64,000 nucleotides of DNA from Acanthopleura granulata (taxonomy: Eukaryota; Mollusca; Polyplacophora; Chitonida; Chitonidae): NCBI GenBank assembly GCA_016165875.1, contig JABBOT010000080.1, positions 3,503,205 through 3,567,204 of the forward strand, given 5' to 3'. Shown here in pieces: positions 36,702-51,700 of the stretch. The notes beneath the pieces are model-generated. The model was given only the letters and a program-made list of their open reading frames with translations. It was not told the origin of the DNA and made no database searches. Made by a program: the position numbers and the translations under genes. Numbering within the stretch: the first letter of the stretch is position 1; each line of letters begins with the position of its first letter.

Positions 36702-39700
36702 ATGAACAAGATTTTTCTCTTAGCCCTGGTGGCTGGGGTTGCTCTGGCAACCAACCGACGGGAAATATACGGTAAGTCCAATTATACATTAATTTTATAT
36801 CACGTACCAGGCTGTTTTTAAGAGAAACGTTTTGTTGTGGAATCTCCTACAGCTTTAAGCTTAACTTGCAAACTGGTCCGGAACATGAGCTCATGATGCT
36901 TGCCATCAGATTTGTAAGGTGATTGATGCTTGCTGTTAGGTTTGTAAGGCCGTTGATGCTTGTTGTTAGATTTCTAAGGCCGTTGGCGCTTGTCTTTAGA
37001 CTTGATAGGCCATTGATGTTTGCCGTCAGATTTGTTAGGCCGTAGATGCTTGCAGTTAGATTTATTAGATCATTGATGCTTGCAGTTAGATTTATTAGAT
37101 CATTGATGCTTGCAGTTAGATTTATTAGATCATTGATGCTTGCAGTTAGATTTATTAGATCATTGATGCTTGCCGTTAGATTTGCTAGGTCATGGCGGCT
37201 ATTTGCTCTCATTACAACTTATAGGTATGTTTCAGAAACTTAACTTTTTATATAACACTGTTAAATCTTTACTTAGAAGATGTGATTATATGAAGGATTA
37301 GGCGATAGGTAACATATGGGCACTGTGCAATCATTTTCAGAAAACGTATTTAAACGGACCGTAGAAGCCTTAAATCTTTCCATGGTTAGAAATGAGGAAT
37401 TCCTTTCCTTTTTCCTTTTATTTTTATTGCCCATTTCATCATGTATATGCTCATCATCATGTCAGACACACGTAGCCAATTTTTTTTGGGGGGGGGGTTG
37501 ACAGTTATCCGTTTAGAATTTTTAGCGCCAACATTGTCTCTTTATTATTATGCCCATCCTTAAAAGTCAGTCATGACCCCCAACCACCTTTGTAATGACA
37601 CAGTGCGGCCAAGGATCAATCCATGGTCTATTTATTGAATATCATTTGTTTTAACCCTTGCTGTATTAAAAAAGTCGGCTTCTTATGGTTAATTTTGTGT
37701 TCTTTTGTGTTGGCATATGGGCTTATCCACTGGTTGTTTATCACACGAAACAGAAACGACTGGACTTCTAAAAGTTCCTAAATTATTTAAGCAAGTTTCT
37801 GTTATCGTAGTTTTGTGGTTAGACTTCAATGAATGTTTAGTACTAGCTCAATGTCATAATCATGCAAGTTATGTTTCTTTCTAAATTAAGACCAGAGTCA
37901 CGAACGTTTCACAAAATATTGGCCATTCTACATTTTTATTTCGATAGCATACACAATGTTTAAAAACTGTTCAGAAAAGGCATGTTTGTGGGACATTAAA
38001 TATTCCTTCATTTTAAGCAACACTTGATGCAAGCCAACGAGACATGGTCGCCAAAACTTTGGATTTTTGAACAAATTCTGATGGAGACGTCTTAACGAAG
38101 ATTTGAAGAGCGTTCATAAACTAAATCAGTCACGTTGAAATAAAAAATATTCACTGAGTAAGTAGCTTGTGCGAGCCCGCACAACTTCTGTCGTTATTCG
38201 AATTCAACATAAAGAGGGCGGGCCACGTTCGACGTTGTAACATCGCCGCAAAAACAACAACATTTGCACCCACCTATCAAGCAGTGTAGTTTTACGACAA
38301 CTGACCACCAATTACAACTCTAAGCTTGCTTGTCAACCTGCGCTCTCTTTTACGCCTCTTTTGGTCGATCCTGTTACGAGTGAGGCGTAAATCCTTCTTT
38401 TACGCGTGTCATCAGCCACGTTTGTTTATATATGAAGTTTACCGAGCTCTGTGCGCATGCTCCAGTTCCACTGAACTGACAGCCCTAATTTAAATATTCT
38501 GGCATACTTTTCAGTTTTCAGTCTTTTTGTTATTTTTAAGCATTCACTTAACGTACAATGCTGTGGGTGGGATTATAGAAAAGCTTGTAACACAGACTTC
38601 TTCAGAAAAATATCTAATACTCTTGTCATTTTGTAACAACGCTAAAATACCTAATATTTGAGCGACCATGTCCCTTTAACTAAATATATGAGACCCACTT
38701 TTTAACCGTTCCCTACTTGTAACATAGAGTTGCAGCTGTTCAAGCACATGGTGTGAGTGAAATCTCACTCTATAGATGTTGTTACTAAATGGACAGGTTT
38801 GATGCATATAGCCAGCGTTAGGAAATACAAACATGTCGTTATTTGATTGGTATTTTACGCCCGTACTCAAGAATATTTCACTTATACGACGGTGGTGTTA
38901 TTATGGTGAGCGTTTGGAGGAAACCCACGTAAACATTTTATTCAGTGTAAATCAAATAATGTTATTATGTTAAATTTCAAATAACATGTATGTGTTACTC
39001 TTGCATTATGTGTGTATATACTAGTGCAGCTAAATAGAAACATATCAAAATACGAAATCGAATGTTAGTCTATATTGTCATCTGTACATCATCTACCATA
39101 TCATCATCGTGTTTACGATAAGCTGGGCGAATTTATCGATGTTCATACACTGTTATACAACCGCCTTTTCACTGTTTTGCTTTTTTCTCTTCCTTTACAG
39201 AAAGCACCCTGTCTGAAGAAATCGAAACAGGTACTTCAATTTTTTATTCCCGGATTTATAACATTTACATAGTTGTAGTTAAAATGTATACGAGGAGTTT
39301 GAAACAACCCGACATTATTTTCCACAAATCTTCATCAGTGATGGAGAGGAGGGTATGTGCATTCAAAGTATTAATGGCAACATTTGTGTTAGTTAATGTT
39401 CAGAAGTCTTAATATTACTATGACTAGATGTTGTAGTAATATTGATCAGAGAAACCTGGATACACTTCCCAAAACCCATTCTAAAATGGCTTGTTTTTGT
39501 TTGAATTTTTGATGGCAAAAAGTGCAGTTAATCAAATGCATGAATAGTAAGGTGAAATTATTTTCCCATATTGGCATTGTTTGCATGCCATAGCACGCAC
39601 GATTAAAACAGCTTTTCACTTGTCATTCATAAAACACCCATTCCCAATCTAAATTGGGAGAGGGCAAAACAAAACAAAAACAGGTGTATGTTTTCCCTTT

Positions 39701-42700
39701 ATTAAGTTTAGACTGACCTGTCAGTAGGCGATTGCTTACATTGTATGCTTTCTTTGTCTTCAATTGTTACAAGGCCTTTTGCGTGATTAGTTTATTGTAG
39801 CCACATAGTTTAACCGTAATGCAGGTATTCTGTATGCAACCCTACAATGAGTATACCATCATGTTACCGTTTACCAGCGTACAGAGCAGGCTCTTCCTAC
39901 GTCTACAGCTATGAGACTCAGGTTGTCAGTGGCCTCCCCTTGACGGCGCCCGTGTATTCCATTGTCAAGGTCAAATGTAAGGTCATCATGGAGTTCAAGA
40001 CTGCCAGCAAAGTCGTCATGAAGGTGGGCATTTTCTTCTGAGTAGAATTAAATTCCCGGTTCCCTCTCAGATGATATAAGACCACAGATAAAGGAAACTT
40101 TCTGGTGACTTTGACTTGATAGCAGATAACTTATATCTAATATATACATCTATAGGAAAAATACTCTGAGTTTTGGTAATCCCATCTCTTTCATTTTTTC
40201 TCTAGCTGGCAATGCTTTTTAATACGGATAATATTCAATAAAGTTTAAAATATATCTCAAATATTGCTGTGAAACTGAAGAATTAGCCTTGTTATAATCA
40301 TTACAAGATCGTCTCCTGGCCACCAATTTATCAATTTCCACATTTTCTGATTGCTTTCCTCACACACTACGAAACTAGTCATCAAGGGACGTATCAATAA
40401 TAAATAGATAAATTTTGAATCGACTGACATTATGGACTTGTTGACAGATTGATGACGTCACTTTGCACAAGCTGAATGGCAGAGTAGAAACCGTCGATCC
40501 GACCAATGAGATTGTACCGGACGACGTATTGGTACCAATCATTAACGAGGATGCGGCTATCATCGAGCGTGCTCTCACTTTACCCGTCAAGTTCAGGTAT
40601 GTATTGGTAAAAATAACACCAACTTTTTATACCCATTCTTTTCACTTATTTATCTGTTTATTCTTTTATCTATTTACACTTCTGAATTATGTTTCTACCT
40701 TTTTATCTCTCGAGTGAACCTTTTTTCACAAGGTAAGCACATATTAAGATCTCCTCTCAGTTCTGCCTGAGAACGTGAGGTTTCTACACCTGTAGCTTCA
40801 CTGAAAACATCCCCTCTCCCGTCGTACAGGTACACCAATGGCTTCGTCAGCGGAATTGTGTGCGAGTCGGAGGACCCCGAATGGTCCGTTAACTTCAAGA
40901 AGGGTTGTCTGAGCTTGCTCCAGGTTAACTTGGAGAAATCCAAGCTGATTGAAGCCAGTGAGCCTGTGTACACGGAAGCTTTATCCGGTGTTACAGTCAA
41001 CGAGGCCTACACCGTCATGGAGGTGGGCTACGTCAGCATACATAGCTAGCAGCAGTTCGATTCCCCACACCAACTAGTCTCAAATGCCGAGTTTCGTATA
41101 ATAAAACAATTTCGTTCTAAAGTCCCTGTGATGTGATAAACAAAGCTAACTTTGTATTTCATTTGGACTTCTGTTCATGCAATGTAGATTCTATGGGTGT
41201 CTCGTTTAATCTTCGTTTGCACCTTCTAGACCAAAAGCAAATGAATTTTCGTTTATGAAGAAATAACTTACCTTATGGCTGTTTTAGCTGAATTTATTTT
41301 CGCACTGAAATGCAATGGCCCTTTAAAACGGTGACAGGCTTAAGATTTGGAAATCCCTGACCAAAATTCACAAAATCAAAGGTCATCAATAGTGAAATTC
41401 CCTCAGCATCATAGGATTTGTCCCTTTAAGAGTTTCGGCGCATGGATCGAAAATCAAAATCTCTCTCATTGCGTTTCTAGTAATGGTGCTGTTAAATAAC
41501 ATGACCATGCTCATTTTTTTCACAGACAGGTCACTGGCCTTTCACATTGTTTTTTCTCATCAAACACTTTCTTGTAAATGTTTGTGATTGGCTTTGGTTT
41601 GCAGACAAGCCCAGCAGGCGAGTGCGCATGCACGTACATCGTGGAAGAGAACAGTGAAGAGACCACCGAGGTAAAAACCATAGAGGTGACCAAAGTCCGG
41701 AACTTCGAGGAATGTCTGGAGAGACCGACGTTTTACGAGGACAATCTCGGACCAAAACCTTGTGAGAAGTGTGACAGTGTGCCCGTGAGTCAGTTTGTTT
41801 TAATGTCCTCCAATATTTCCTGTTCTGCATTGAGGCGTTGTCTCATTCAGATCGCTATGATTGAACCTACCAACAAAAACGAGCAGATGCTTGTTTTATT
41901 TGAATCGTGTTATGCATAAATACGCCAAGTTTATTGTCTGAAATGGCTCATAACTTCAGCTGCCTTTCGCACAGTATACTTTTTATCAATAACATAGCAC
42001 ATCCTAAACACTCATTTGACCATGCTGCAGCCGAAATCATGGTGAATCCTATCTTCTGTGAACACTATATTCAGCCAAGAATGTATCACCTTGAACAATG
42101 TCCTGGAAAATCTTGCCCTTCTCGCGTAGTATTCTAGAACCGCCACTCATTATCTCATGTTGTGTAAACTCCATGCTTTATTCGGTTATGCCTCAATCAA
42201 CAAGCGTAAATTTACAATAGCTGAAAGATACCGTGAGAAATCCCTGCCATCTTGCTGTCAAGTTAAAAATAGGATGACCAATCAGTTGACCAGCCTGATT
42301 CTCGGGGCTAAAATGCATTCTTGTCATTTGAGAAGCATTCTAACCACCTTACAAAACTTAATCATAGAAAGCGTATACCTTTACTATCCCACAATGCAGT
42401 GCAGGAACGGGCCCTTCGTTATCATTGATTTCCAATTATTCTTTGGACTCCCAATCATTCCATTCTTTATTTTTGTCTTCTCAAGAAAAAGCCTCTGGAA
42501 GCGAGGAGCGAGGTCAACATGGTACTTACTGGAAGCAGAGAGCAGTTCTTCATCCAGACCACGATCTGTGAGAGCAGCTACATCCTGACTACACGGGAGA
42601 GAGCTAACGGATACGCCGCCACATTTGTCAAGTAAGTCATGTCGTTGCCATGCCCTCACTACCAATACACATCTTACAAAATTTGTCCATTTTTGTTCAC

Positions 42701-45700
42701 CGATTACGATGGCAGAGAAAGGGTCCCTGTGTAGAACCACTAGGCTATATCGCAGAGGATTTATAGTCTAGATGTTCGCCTTCATTAGACTTCACTAGTT
42801 ATTATCTCGTAAGTAATCGTTTAAATAATGGTCACATAGGTCTGGGAAACAGTTTCGCACTGTGACTTGAACCGACATTTGAAATGCGCTTGAGGGTAAA
42901 CATGTCTGCGAAGCCGTAACTATTCAAACTTATATTACCACCGTAACTATAAACCTGGTAACCATTCAAATTTTGTCGGAATTACATTGCATCCTCCTCG
43001 AGATATTGTTAATCTTTTGAGGGACGTGGACTTCACTCTGCTTGAGGTCAAAAATTCTCAGGCACTTCATCGGGTGCTTAGGGTGCTTGCGCCAATATCA
43101 CTTTACCGACATAAAGTCACACACACATACATATATATATGTTTAGGTATAATATTCTTGTATTTCTTATTCTGTAAACAAATCCTTCTGACTAAAATGT
43201 TGGCCGCCGTCAAATAAGTGAAATATGCTTGAGTACGGCGTGAAACACCAATCAAATAATAATAAAAATAACAGTAAATAAATCGTAAAATGACAGTGGA
43301 AAAATTTCTTTGCACGGCATGTCGTTTAGAGAAAGTCTTAACGTTTTGGAAACTTTTCACGTATACTTATATAATATCAGCTCCAACTGTTCCAACTTGT
43401 TTCCAGTCAAACTTTGGAGTTTATCAGCCGTGGGGGTGTCAGAGCTGCTATCCCCGAGCCTCGGATCCCTGAAGAATGTCCCGAGGGTCTTAAAGCCATT
43501 GTGGTAGAGGCGGAGAGGCGAGATAAAATACTGATAGCCGAAGAGTCCCTACCCATGGCACCGAAAGAGCTTCGTGAAATGGAAGTGGAAACAGAAAGGA
43601 CAGAAGAAGAATCCAAGATATTTATCGAAGAGGTTTGTTTAGTTCATCATGACAGTTGATAAAATGATAAATTCAGCAAAAGGTCAATATTGATGAGTTT
43701 CATTCATTTACATTGTTTTCTATATGGGCCCTGGTTTCATGCAACTGTCTTAGCTAAGGCACGTAAAACCTTAACTAGCGCTTAACTTAAGTGCACTGTG
43801 GAATGGTCTACATAACGCCAAGTAACCGGCCGGGCTTTATGAAGCTGATCCCTGGTCTGCCAGTTTTCAAGACCTGCTTCCTCTTTTTATCTTCTTGGCT
43901 CCTCCGAGTACATCATGCACAGTCAGGCAAGGAGGGGAACTAACCTGTTACATGCTATACGCATCTGTTTCGTCTCAACAGGCCCTTGGGTCTCTCCGTG
44001 CTGTGGCCCTTGATTTCACAGAAGGCATCACAGAAGAAGGTCCCGCAATCAGCATGGTTGCCGCTGACATTCTCCGATCTGGAACATATGAGGAACTGAA
44101 AACCATCTGGATGAAATACAATGGGCCTGAGACGGAGGAAATTGGACTGCCCATGCGGAGGAGAACTTTTATCCGTGAGCGAATTGTTGAGGAAGAGGAG
44201 GAAGGCGAAATGGCGCCCATTGAAGACGGAATGAGGTCGGTGCAAAGAAAGCATATCTAACTACAATAATTCGTATAGGGATCTCTCTGTAGGTATGTAG
44301 CCTATGTACGTATGTCTGTCGGTCAGTCGATTTTCGCCACAATCAACCATTTAAAAGCCCCATCACCGTTGAATTTAATCAACAAGTGAACATATATAGA
44401 AATGGTATGTGTTTTCCAGCACAAATGGCGATTCTGTCCGCAATGGCGACTATTCTCCCGTGCACTGCAATATGTTATCATTTTGTTCACAGAACGTCAT
44501 CGTCAATGCAAGAATAAACAATAGACTACACAACTTTGACCAGAATTACCTTTGGCGGCGAAAAGTTCCTCATTGTGGAAAAAAGCCCTTAACAGGCTGT
44601 TTTGTTCAAAATAAAATTAACTAACATGAACTGAATTAATCGATTCATTTATCCAAAGGTTCGTCAAAAATATCAGCGTAATTTCTGGCATGTTTTTCAG
44701 TCACTGGCTTTTGGTTTCAGGACGACACTGTGGCACCTCCTGCCCTTTGTTGGAACAGTTCCGGCCGTGAAGGTGGTTTGTGATGCTATTAGAGAAAAGC
44801 ATATGCCTGAATACTTCATCAACTATCATGTTTTCCCTTTGTTGTCCCTCGGGGCCGAGCCAGTGCCTGAGGTTCTTGAACTCATCTTGGTATGTATGCG
44901 CAGTACCTTTGTTTCGGTGGCTGTCAATGAAATCATGAAACGTGTTGTACACCAGAATGTTTGCCACCAATGACACTACCAATATACGTATGTAGGTGTA
45001 AAGATATGGCTGTTACTAAACTAGATAGAACATCAGGCATCATGCATAATATATATATATATATATATATATATACTCGTTATATACATGTTAAGGAAAT
45101 TAGTAAGATCATGTCTTTCAGACGTGTTTTTTTCTTTCAAATAATGTGAACTGGTCTGAAGGGGCCTTACAAGAGTAAATCAGGCATAATCCTCGAGAGA
45201 AATTGCTACCCTTACGATGGTCATCTCCATACAAAAAATCACTAATGTAGATTTGTGGATTCATTCGTTGAGCCATTTCAGAAAATTCCTTACATTTTGA
45301 CCACCTTGTCAAAAGATGTCTAAAAATTTCAACTACTCGTGCCGAATGCTAAGCATTGTGACGAGATTGTACAGTTTGACTTCACTCTGAAATGTCTCAT
45401 GGAATCATCCCTGTGCTGTAGTGTTGTGCACCGGCCTTATATCTCATAGTTTTATTGCAGTCCATTGCTCAAAGCGAGGAGATCCACACCCGTCAAAGCC
45501 GTCGAGGCGCCTGGCTATGTGTCGGCACACTACTCAATCGCATGGACGTCACCTACACCAACAAATACGAGGAGCTGACAGAGAGAGTGGAGAAGGCTCA
45601 GGTGATCCTGGCCACCGAGGAGAGAGGCAAACCCAGACGACAGCTGGAGGAGATCGCAGAACGTACCCATATGATGAAGGAAGCCGTTGCATCCACCGTG

Positions 45701-48700
45701 CAAACTGTAACCAAAATGGGCATGGAGGTACGTTTCCTGTAATGTCACGATTTCCAATCAAATCATCATGCAAAAAAAGTTTTTGAACAGATGGAAATGG
45801 TTGTGCTGATATAGTAGTATGCTGCAAACGTGTAACACTTTGAACCCTTTGTGGAAAGAACATCTGTCTTGCCGCCCTAATTTTTAATGAGCAGCAAAGA
45901 CCACCCCTTGCATTTCCCACATAAGAGGCCTAAAATAAATCTTAGGCATATTGTCCATACAAAAGACATTGCTCAACAGTAACATTCCCTGGATAAGCTT
46001 GTAGAGCATAACTTAATATTCTTAGAACATTGACGTGGTTAATAAATCCTTCCTTTCGTACATTTCAACCTGGCGCCTTCTTTTTGTCACTGACAAACAA
46101 TCATACCGGAATTAATACAACGCTATGTTCACATGGACAGGCTCTGACGGAACTTTTGAGGACCTCAGAGGACGAAGAAAAAATCATTGCCCTGAAGGCG
46201 ATAGGAAACGCTGGAATGGAGGAGTTGATGCCCGTGGTGGTTGAATGCATTGTAAACGCCGAGCTTCCTGTAATCGTCCGACAACAAGCCGTGTACAGCT
46301 TACGACGAATGACTGAAGAAATCCCTACAGAGGTAAATCTATGACTTACAAGGCCTGATCACTTGCCGTTTCCAAATGCTGCTATTAAATAACTACCATT
46401 AGATGTGGTTTCATTTTTTGGGGGGACAGAATAGTTTCGGCCGTAGTTAGACCAGCTCTTGTCAAGTAGGTTCCAGCTGGAGCTTTAGGCCACGGTGAAA
46501 AAAAGCGCTTTCTGAACACTTTTTCTTTTTATCATGTGATGAAAAGAAAATTTGAAAGGAAAACAGAATTTTGAAGTACATATCCTTTTAGTTGTATGCT
46601 AATCTTGGTTACAACAAACAGGTACAGTATTTATGTTGAAGAATAGGTGAGTTTCAAGTTCGAACTCTTTTGCTGCTGGAGGTAAAAGAAGCCTTATTGT
46701 ACCGTGTGACTTGTCAGGAATGTTAGACAAATAGTTTTGATTGCACTTACTATACATAACACGGGAGTCTGACAAAAGTTTTACAAAGAGTTATTTAAAT
46801 TTGACGAGCGATGGAGAAAAATGAGGAACTTTACGTTTGTGAACTCCTGATCGGTAATTTATTGCCCACAAAGGTTACCGAACATTTTTGGCTGGTCACA
46901 TGAAGCAGCAGGACATTTTACCTCCAACGATAAAAAAGTTCGAAGTCGAAACTCTCACCAGGGTACAGGAAACAACACTGGCTCAGTGAGAAGCATTGCA
47001 CACAGTAGTACCTTGGGGCCTCTGTGGCCGAAGGGCTTAGTGCGCTAGTGCAGCACAATGGCCCTTTTGCCTCCCACCAATGCGATCGCGGGCTTCAGGC
47101 CCATCTCACGCTGATTTCCTCTTCGGTAGTACCTGGGAAGGTCCGACAGCAACCTGCGAATGGACGTGGGTTTCTTCCCACTATAATGGTGACCGGCGTC
47201 GTATAAGTGAAATATTCTTGAGTACAGAGTAAACTCCAATCAAATAAATAAATAAATAAATAAATAAGCAATAGTACCTTGCCTTTGGATCTGTTATTCT
47301 TCAGTGATTGCCGGGCACATTCAGTTTTATTCTCAACCATACACACCCGTTGTTTTCTTGAAGGCATTGGAGTGTGTTTGGGCCTTGGGCCTTTTTCCAT
47401 GTCCAGAAGACACATAGTCCCACTGTAGATGCAATCAACTTACTGTCAACAATGACTTAATGGAACTGGACATTCTCTTTACTGTACATTTGGACTCGGC
47501 TGTTGCCCTGTCTGTTTCGTCCACGTCATTCATTGTGTATTCAGGTTATCGAGACCTTGCTGCCCGTATTCCTTGATGACGATGAGAATGAGCTGGTCCG
47601 TATCGCTGCCTTCACCACCATCCTGAAGTGCGACCCCCCAGCGCCCTATCTCTACATGATCGCCCGCTCACTGGATGATGAGGAGAACCCCCTGGTGGGC
47701 TCCTACGTCTACACCTATCTCAGTGAATTATCCAATACTACATACCCTTGCCTGAGATCCTTGTAAGTACCCTTAACCTACACAGTTGACATAGGTTATA
47801 CAGGATATAGGACATACAGTTGGGCACAGCATTTCGCTAACGTGTCTTACTTGTATCATATCTGTTCTTTGATGTATTTATTTATTTCATTGGTGTTTTA
47901 AGCCGTACTCAAGAATATTTCACTTATACCATGGCCGCCAGCGTTATGGCGAGAGGAAGTCGGCCAGAGCACGACCATCCGCAGATTGCTCGCAGACCTT
48001 CCCACGTCAGTGCCTCACTGTACAAGTATAGACTGTGACTGAATGCTTATCTGTCATCATGTACACATATTTTCCCTGTCACGATTGAATAGGGATTAAA
48101 TTGCATTCAACATACAACATTCTCAACCTTTAACACTCCCCATATATCTAATATCAAGCTAGGTTTCGTCTTTGCGTGGAAAATGTTGCGTACGATACTG
48201 TCACGGCACTTGAAAGCGTTACATAGTTTGTGAACCATTTCTAAGTTTTTCCACAATGTTCAGTGACCTTTGCTTATATACCATCAGCATCCATAGCAGT
48301 TGGCATCTTTTCCTGCATCCACATGCCACATTTAATGAGCAGCCTTTTAACACAGAACACATGAGCAGACATCAAAGTGTTGCTTAACGCCATACTCGAG
48401 GCTGAAAGGTGAAGGAAACTGGTGTACCCTTGATAACTCACCTACTTTTAGCAAGTTTATAACAAGTTTTCCCACGTGTGACGAACAGAGGTCTTCAACG
48501 AAGAAAAAACTGTACAAACAGTTCAACAGACTATATAAAATCTACAGTATAATTGTTTTATCCATATTTCTTTTCGCATCTTCCTCCTTTTAATCTCATA
48601 CAATAAAGTCAAAGCAGTTGATCATTGATGCTTGCAAGCAGAGCGGCAGGCAACATGGTGCATCAGGTTATACCTCCTCTCAGTCAGCGGTTGTAAGCCT

Positions 48701-51700
48701 TAACGCTGTGAAACCGCCTGTTCGTCACGAAGTGCTTGGAATCTTGTTAAAAGGGCGGTGCACTTCAATCATTCATTCATTCCTTCCTTATGTCAACAGC
48801 ACTACAGACGGTGTATTCGATAGCTTAATACAAAGGCGGACATTTCTGGCTGAATTTCTATTTTTAAGAGCATCACGAAACCTTGTGCTTTATTCTGGCC
48901 AAGCTTACATAGAGCATTCACCAAAAAACATAGCCCAAAGCGTTTTCTTTTGTTACCATCAGGGCCGTCAATGCCAGCAATGCCATGAAATTCGCCACAG
49001 ATATGCCCGAAGATGTACATTCCTCTTACGCCGTTCATAAGTCGGTTAACTTCGGTAAGTCTGATATATAATATTGACTTTTGGTAATCGTTAAGAAATG
49101 ATTAAGTCAATAAATAGTAAAGGAAAAGTTCTCCGTTTATCGCGTGAAAATCCCTTAATTTAAACTAGTTTAAAATGTGCTTCGAAATGTTATTCTTATT
49201 TGGTAATAGTCGCTTAATTTAACCAGTTAAAATATTAGTAAGTATACAATATCGAAGGGTAAGCCAGGTCGTGTCATCCCAAGATTGTTAATAAACCAAT
49301 GTGTCAACGTTCACTTGCTTCAGAGAGATACAATCTGGCGACGGCCATGGAGTTGTCTGTTGTCGGATCACGAGACTCGATCCTTCCCAGAGGCGCCTCC
49401 TTTAAATCTATTGCAAGTTGGCTTGGGTACAACTTCGACTTTTTCGATGTAAGGAATTTTTAATTTATGTCTACTTCGAAACATATTGATGCTGAACCAG
49501 TCAGTGTTCATGGTGTCTATTAATTCCTTTTTCTGTTATTGTCCTTTGACCAAAACATGATTAAATGTTCCACACAAATGAAGACTTGCTTAATATTCGG
49601 CCCAAAACATGTCGACTAACCATTTTATTCAGATGGGCGTTGAAACACGAGGCGTACAAGCCATTTTGGACAAGATGATCGGACCAAATGGCATCCTTAC
49701 CGCAGGAAAATCCATCTTCGATATCATTCGTCCAAAGAGGAGCGTCTTTTCGGCATCGGAGGTTATTGAAACCATCTCTCGCAAGGTTTGATCGAGGCTT
49801 AATTTGATTTTTACTCACACATGTGCATATTGCCTGTCTGTCTGTCTCTGTGACACAGCTAGTGTTTTGCGAATATAATTTATTTGGGGTGATGATTTGT
49901 TGTTTAACGCCATGTTGAAGAATTTTTCACTATGGGATGGCGGTTAGTTTTACGTTTGAAAGACGAGCAGTTTTCAGTGGCGCATGACCGCCAAATAATA
50001 AACTCGGTTATAAGTTAAGTTGTTTTTTGTGGGAAACGGTGGGAAATGGCAGCATTTTTGCCCAGGTCTCCTTTTATGGATTAGAAACAACCTGATCGGC
50101 ATAATTTAATTCTGAGTTCATTTACCTGGGTTTAACTCGATTTGTGTTCAGTCCCTCAGTCAAGAAATTTAGGTCATCTAACGTTCAGCTTTATGGATGG
50201 AACGGAAAAGAATGGGATGGAATGGATAGATTAAAGCTCCTGTCGCCAGATTGTTGACAAACCTTCTGACTTGAAGCCGAAGTGTGTCAGTTGAGATTTA
50301 GATTCGACTTCGCAAACTGGAAGCTAGACCAACCAGCTTTAAAGCTTTGACTGAATCCGCGAGAGAGTATACTCCGTTTGTGTTTATTGTGACTACTGTA
50401 ACTCTTCAGCCTGTTTGCATGTTTGCAAGAAGCTTAGTCAAGCTTATTCTGAGGACATTATTTCTGTTTAGACTCACAAAATCATACTATTTGTGAAGAC
50501 CTAAAATTGGTCAGTCTAACCAATCTAGCTTTTTTATTATCCAAAATCAGGTTAGAAAGGTGCATGGATAACAACACAGTTTGCTCTTTCATGTCTGAAG
50601 GTTGATGAATTGGGCAATTTGTTTTTCACACTGGAAATGTATCGAAGCGGTAGACAGAACTACACATATACAGAGATCGTAAGCTGAACCGGGTCCCATC
50701 TGCACCTATAAATACAATAGAAACTTGTAAGAATTGGCGATAAGAGTCAGTGAACAGAGCATGATACCTAAAAAGAGCAGTGCGTCTTTCACGAACTATC
50801 ATTGAGTGAAATGACTTCATCAACAGCTTCGCCTTGTGGAACGAGAGTTGGCGGAAACGGGCGTGGATGTGTTTGTTAATTACGCAGGCAATGAGCTGGG
50901 TTACTACACTGTGGATTCCGAGATGATCAAAGATCTTATTGAAAGAGGTAAGAGGATTGGTGACCATTTGACCGATGCCAACATTTCAGCATTACCAAGC
51001 CTTTGTCTTGATGAACAATTGCCTGTTTTATGTTGCTCATTCAGGCACGATTAATACTATGCATAATTTCCATACGAAAATCTTAAGTTGGAGCAGTCAG
51101 TACGTCAGTTATCATGAATTCCGTAGTTTGAGAATTCGAATTTCCATTCTTTAAAGTAAAGTTTAACCTACCTGTTTAGCCTGGGATTCCGTTAACATAT
51201 TACCATTATGGCCAGTTGCACAAATGTAAATGCTGTTATGTCTTGGTACCGTTGTGAGTAGCACTTAAACAAATGTGAATGTTGTTATGCCATTGTAGCT
51301 CTGTGCGTGGCTTTTGAACAAATAAGATTGTTTTGTGTCCTTGTACCACCTTGAGTAGCATTTAGTCAAACACGAATGATCTTATATCCTTGTTACACTG
51401 TGAATAGCTTTTCGACAAGTAAGATTGTTTTGTGTCCTTGTGGCACTTTGAGTAGCATGTAGTCAAAGACGAATGAGCTTATGTCCTTGTTACGCTGTGA
51501 GAAGGCCTACGCGTACAAACCTTATCGAAAGCAAGAGTCAATAATAATAATAAGAAGAAGAAGAAGAATCTTTTTTTCCAGGTAGCATTTTGACGTCTAT
51601 TTCTGAAGAGTCCCTGAGGACTGGGTATGAGATTGATGTAAAGATTCCTCAGCCTTTGGGCGGGATCAAGACCATTATAGCAACGGAAGCTGGCATGCCC

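Larger units (their letters stand above)
39878..48570 (+). other. vitellogenin lipid-transfer N-terminal region (exons 3-13)
   Basis: Exons 3 to 6 encode the beta-barrel that contacts the oocyte receptor and lipid-transfer partners. It carries a cysteine-rich stretch (GECACTYIV, PKPCEKCDSVP). Exons 7 to 13 encode the helical layer, with paired-helix repeats such as ALKAIGNAGMEELMPVV and RQQAVYSLRRMTEEIPTE that match the vitellogenin N-terminal domain. Exon 14 (48963-49054) continues it. Confidence 0.8.

Noticed and set aside
36847..37243. 121-codon minus-strand ORF with ten-residue NLTASINDLI repeats and its plus-strand partner
   Set aside because: It is explained by a 30-bp minisatellite inside vitellogenin intron 1.
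42157..42588. 143-codon plus-strand ORF overlapping vitellogenin exon 7
   Set aside because: It runs through the intron and into exon 7 in a different frame from the one that continues the protein.
45421..45920. Overlapping ORFs on both strands around vitellogenin exon 11
   Set aside because: Only the frame starting SIAQSEEIHTRQSRRGAW matches vitellogenin and fits phase-0 junctions.
48618..49040. 140-codon ORF upstream of and across vitellogenin exon 14
   Set aside because: Wrong frame relative to the junctions. Only 48963-49054 is needed, in another frame, to continue the protein.
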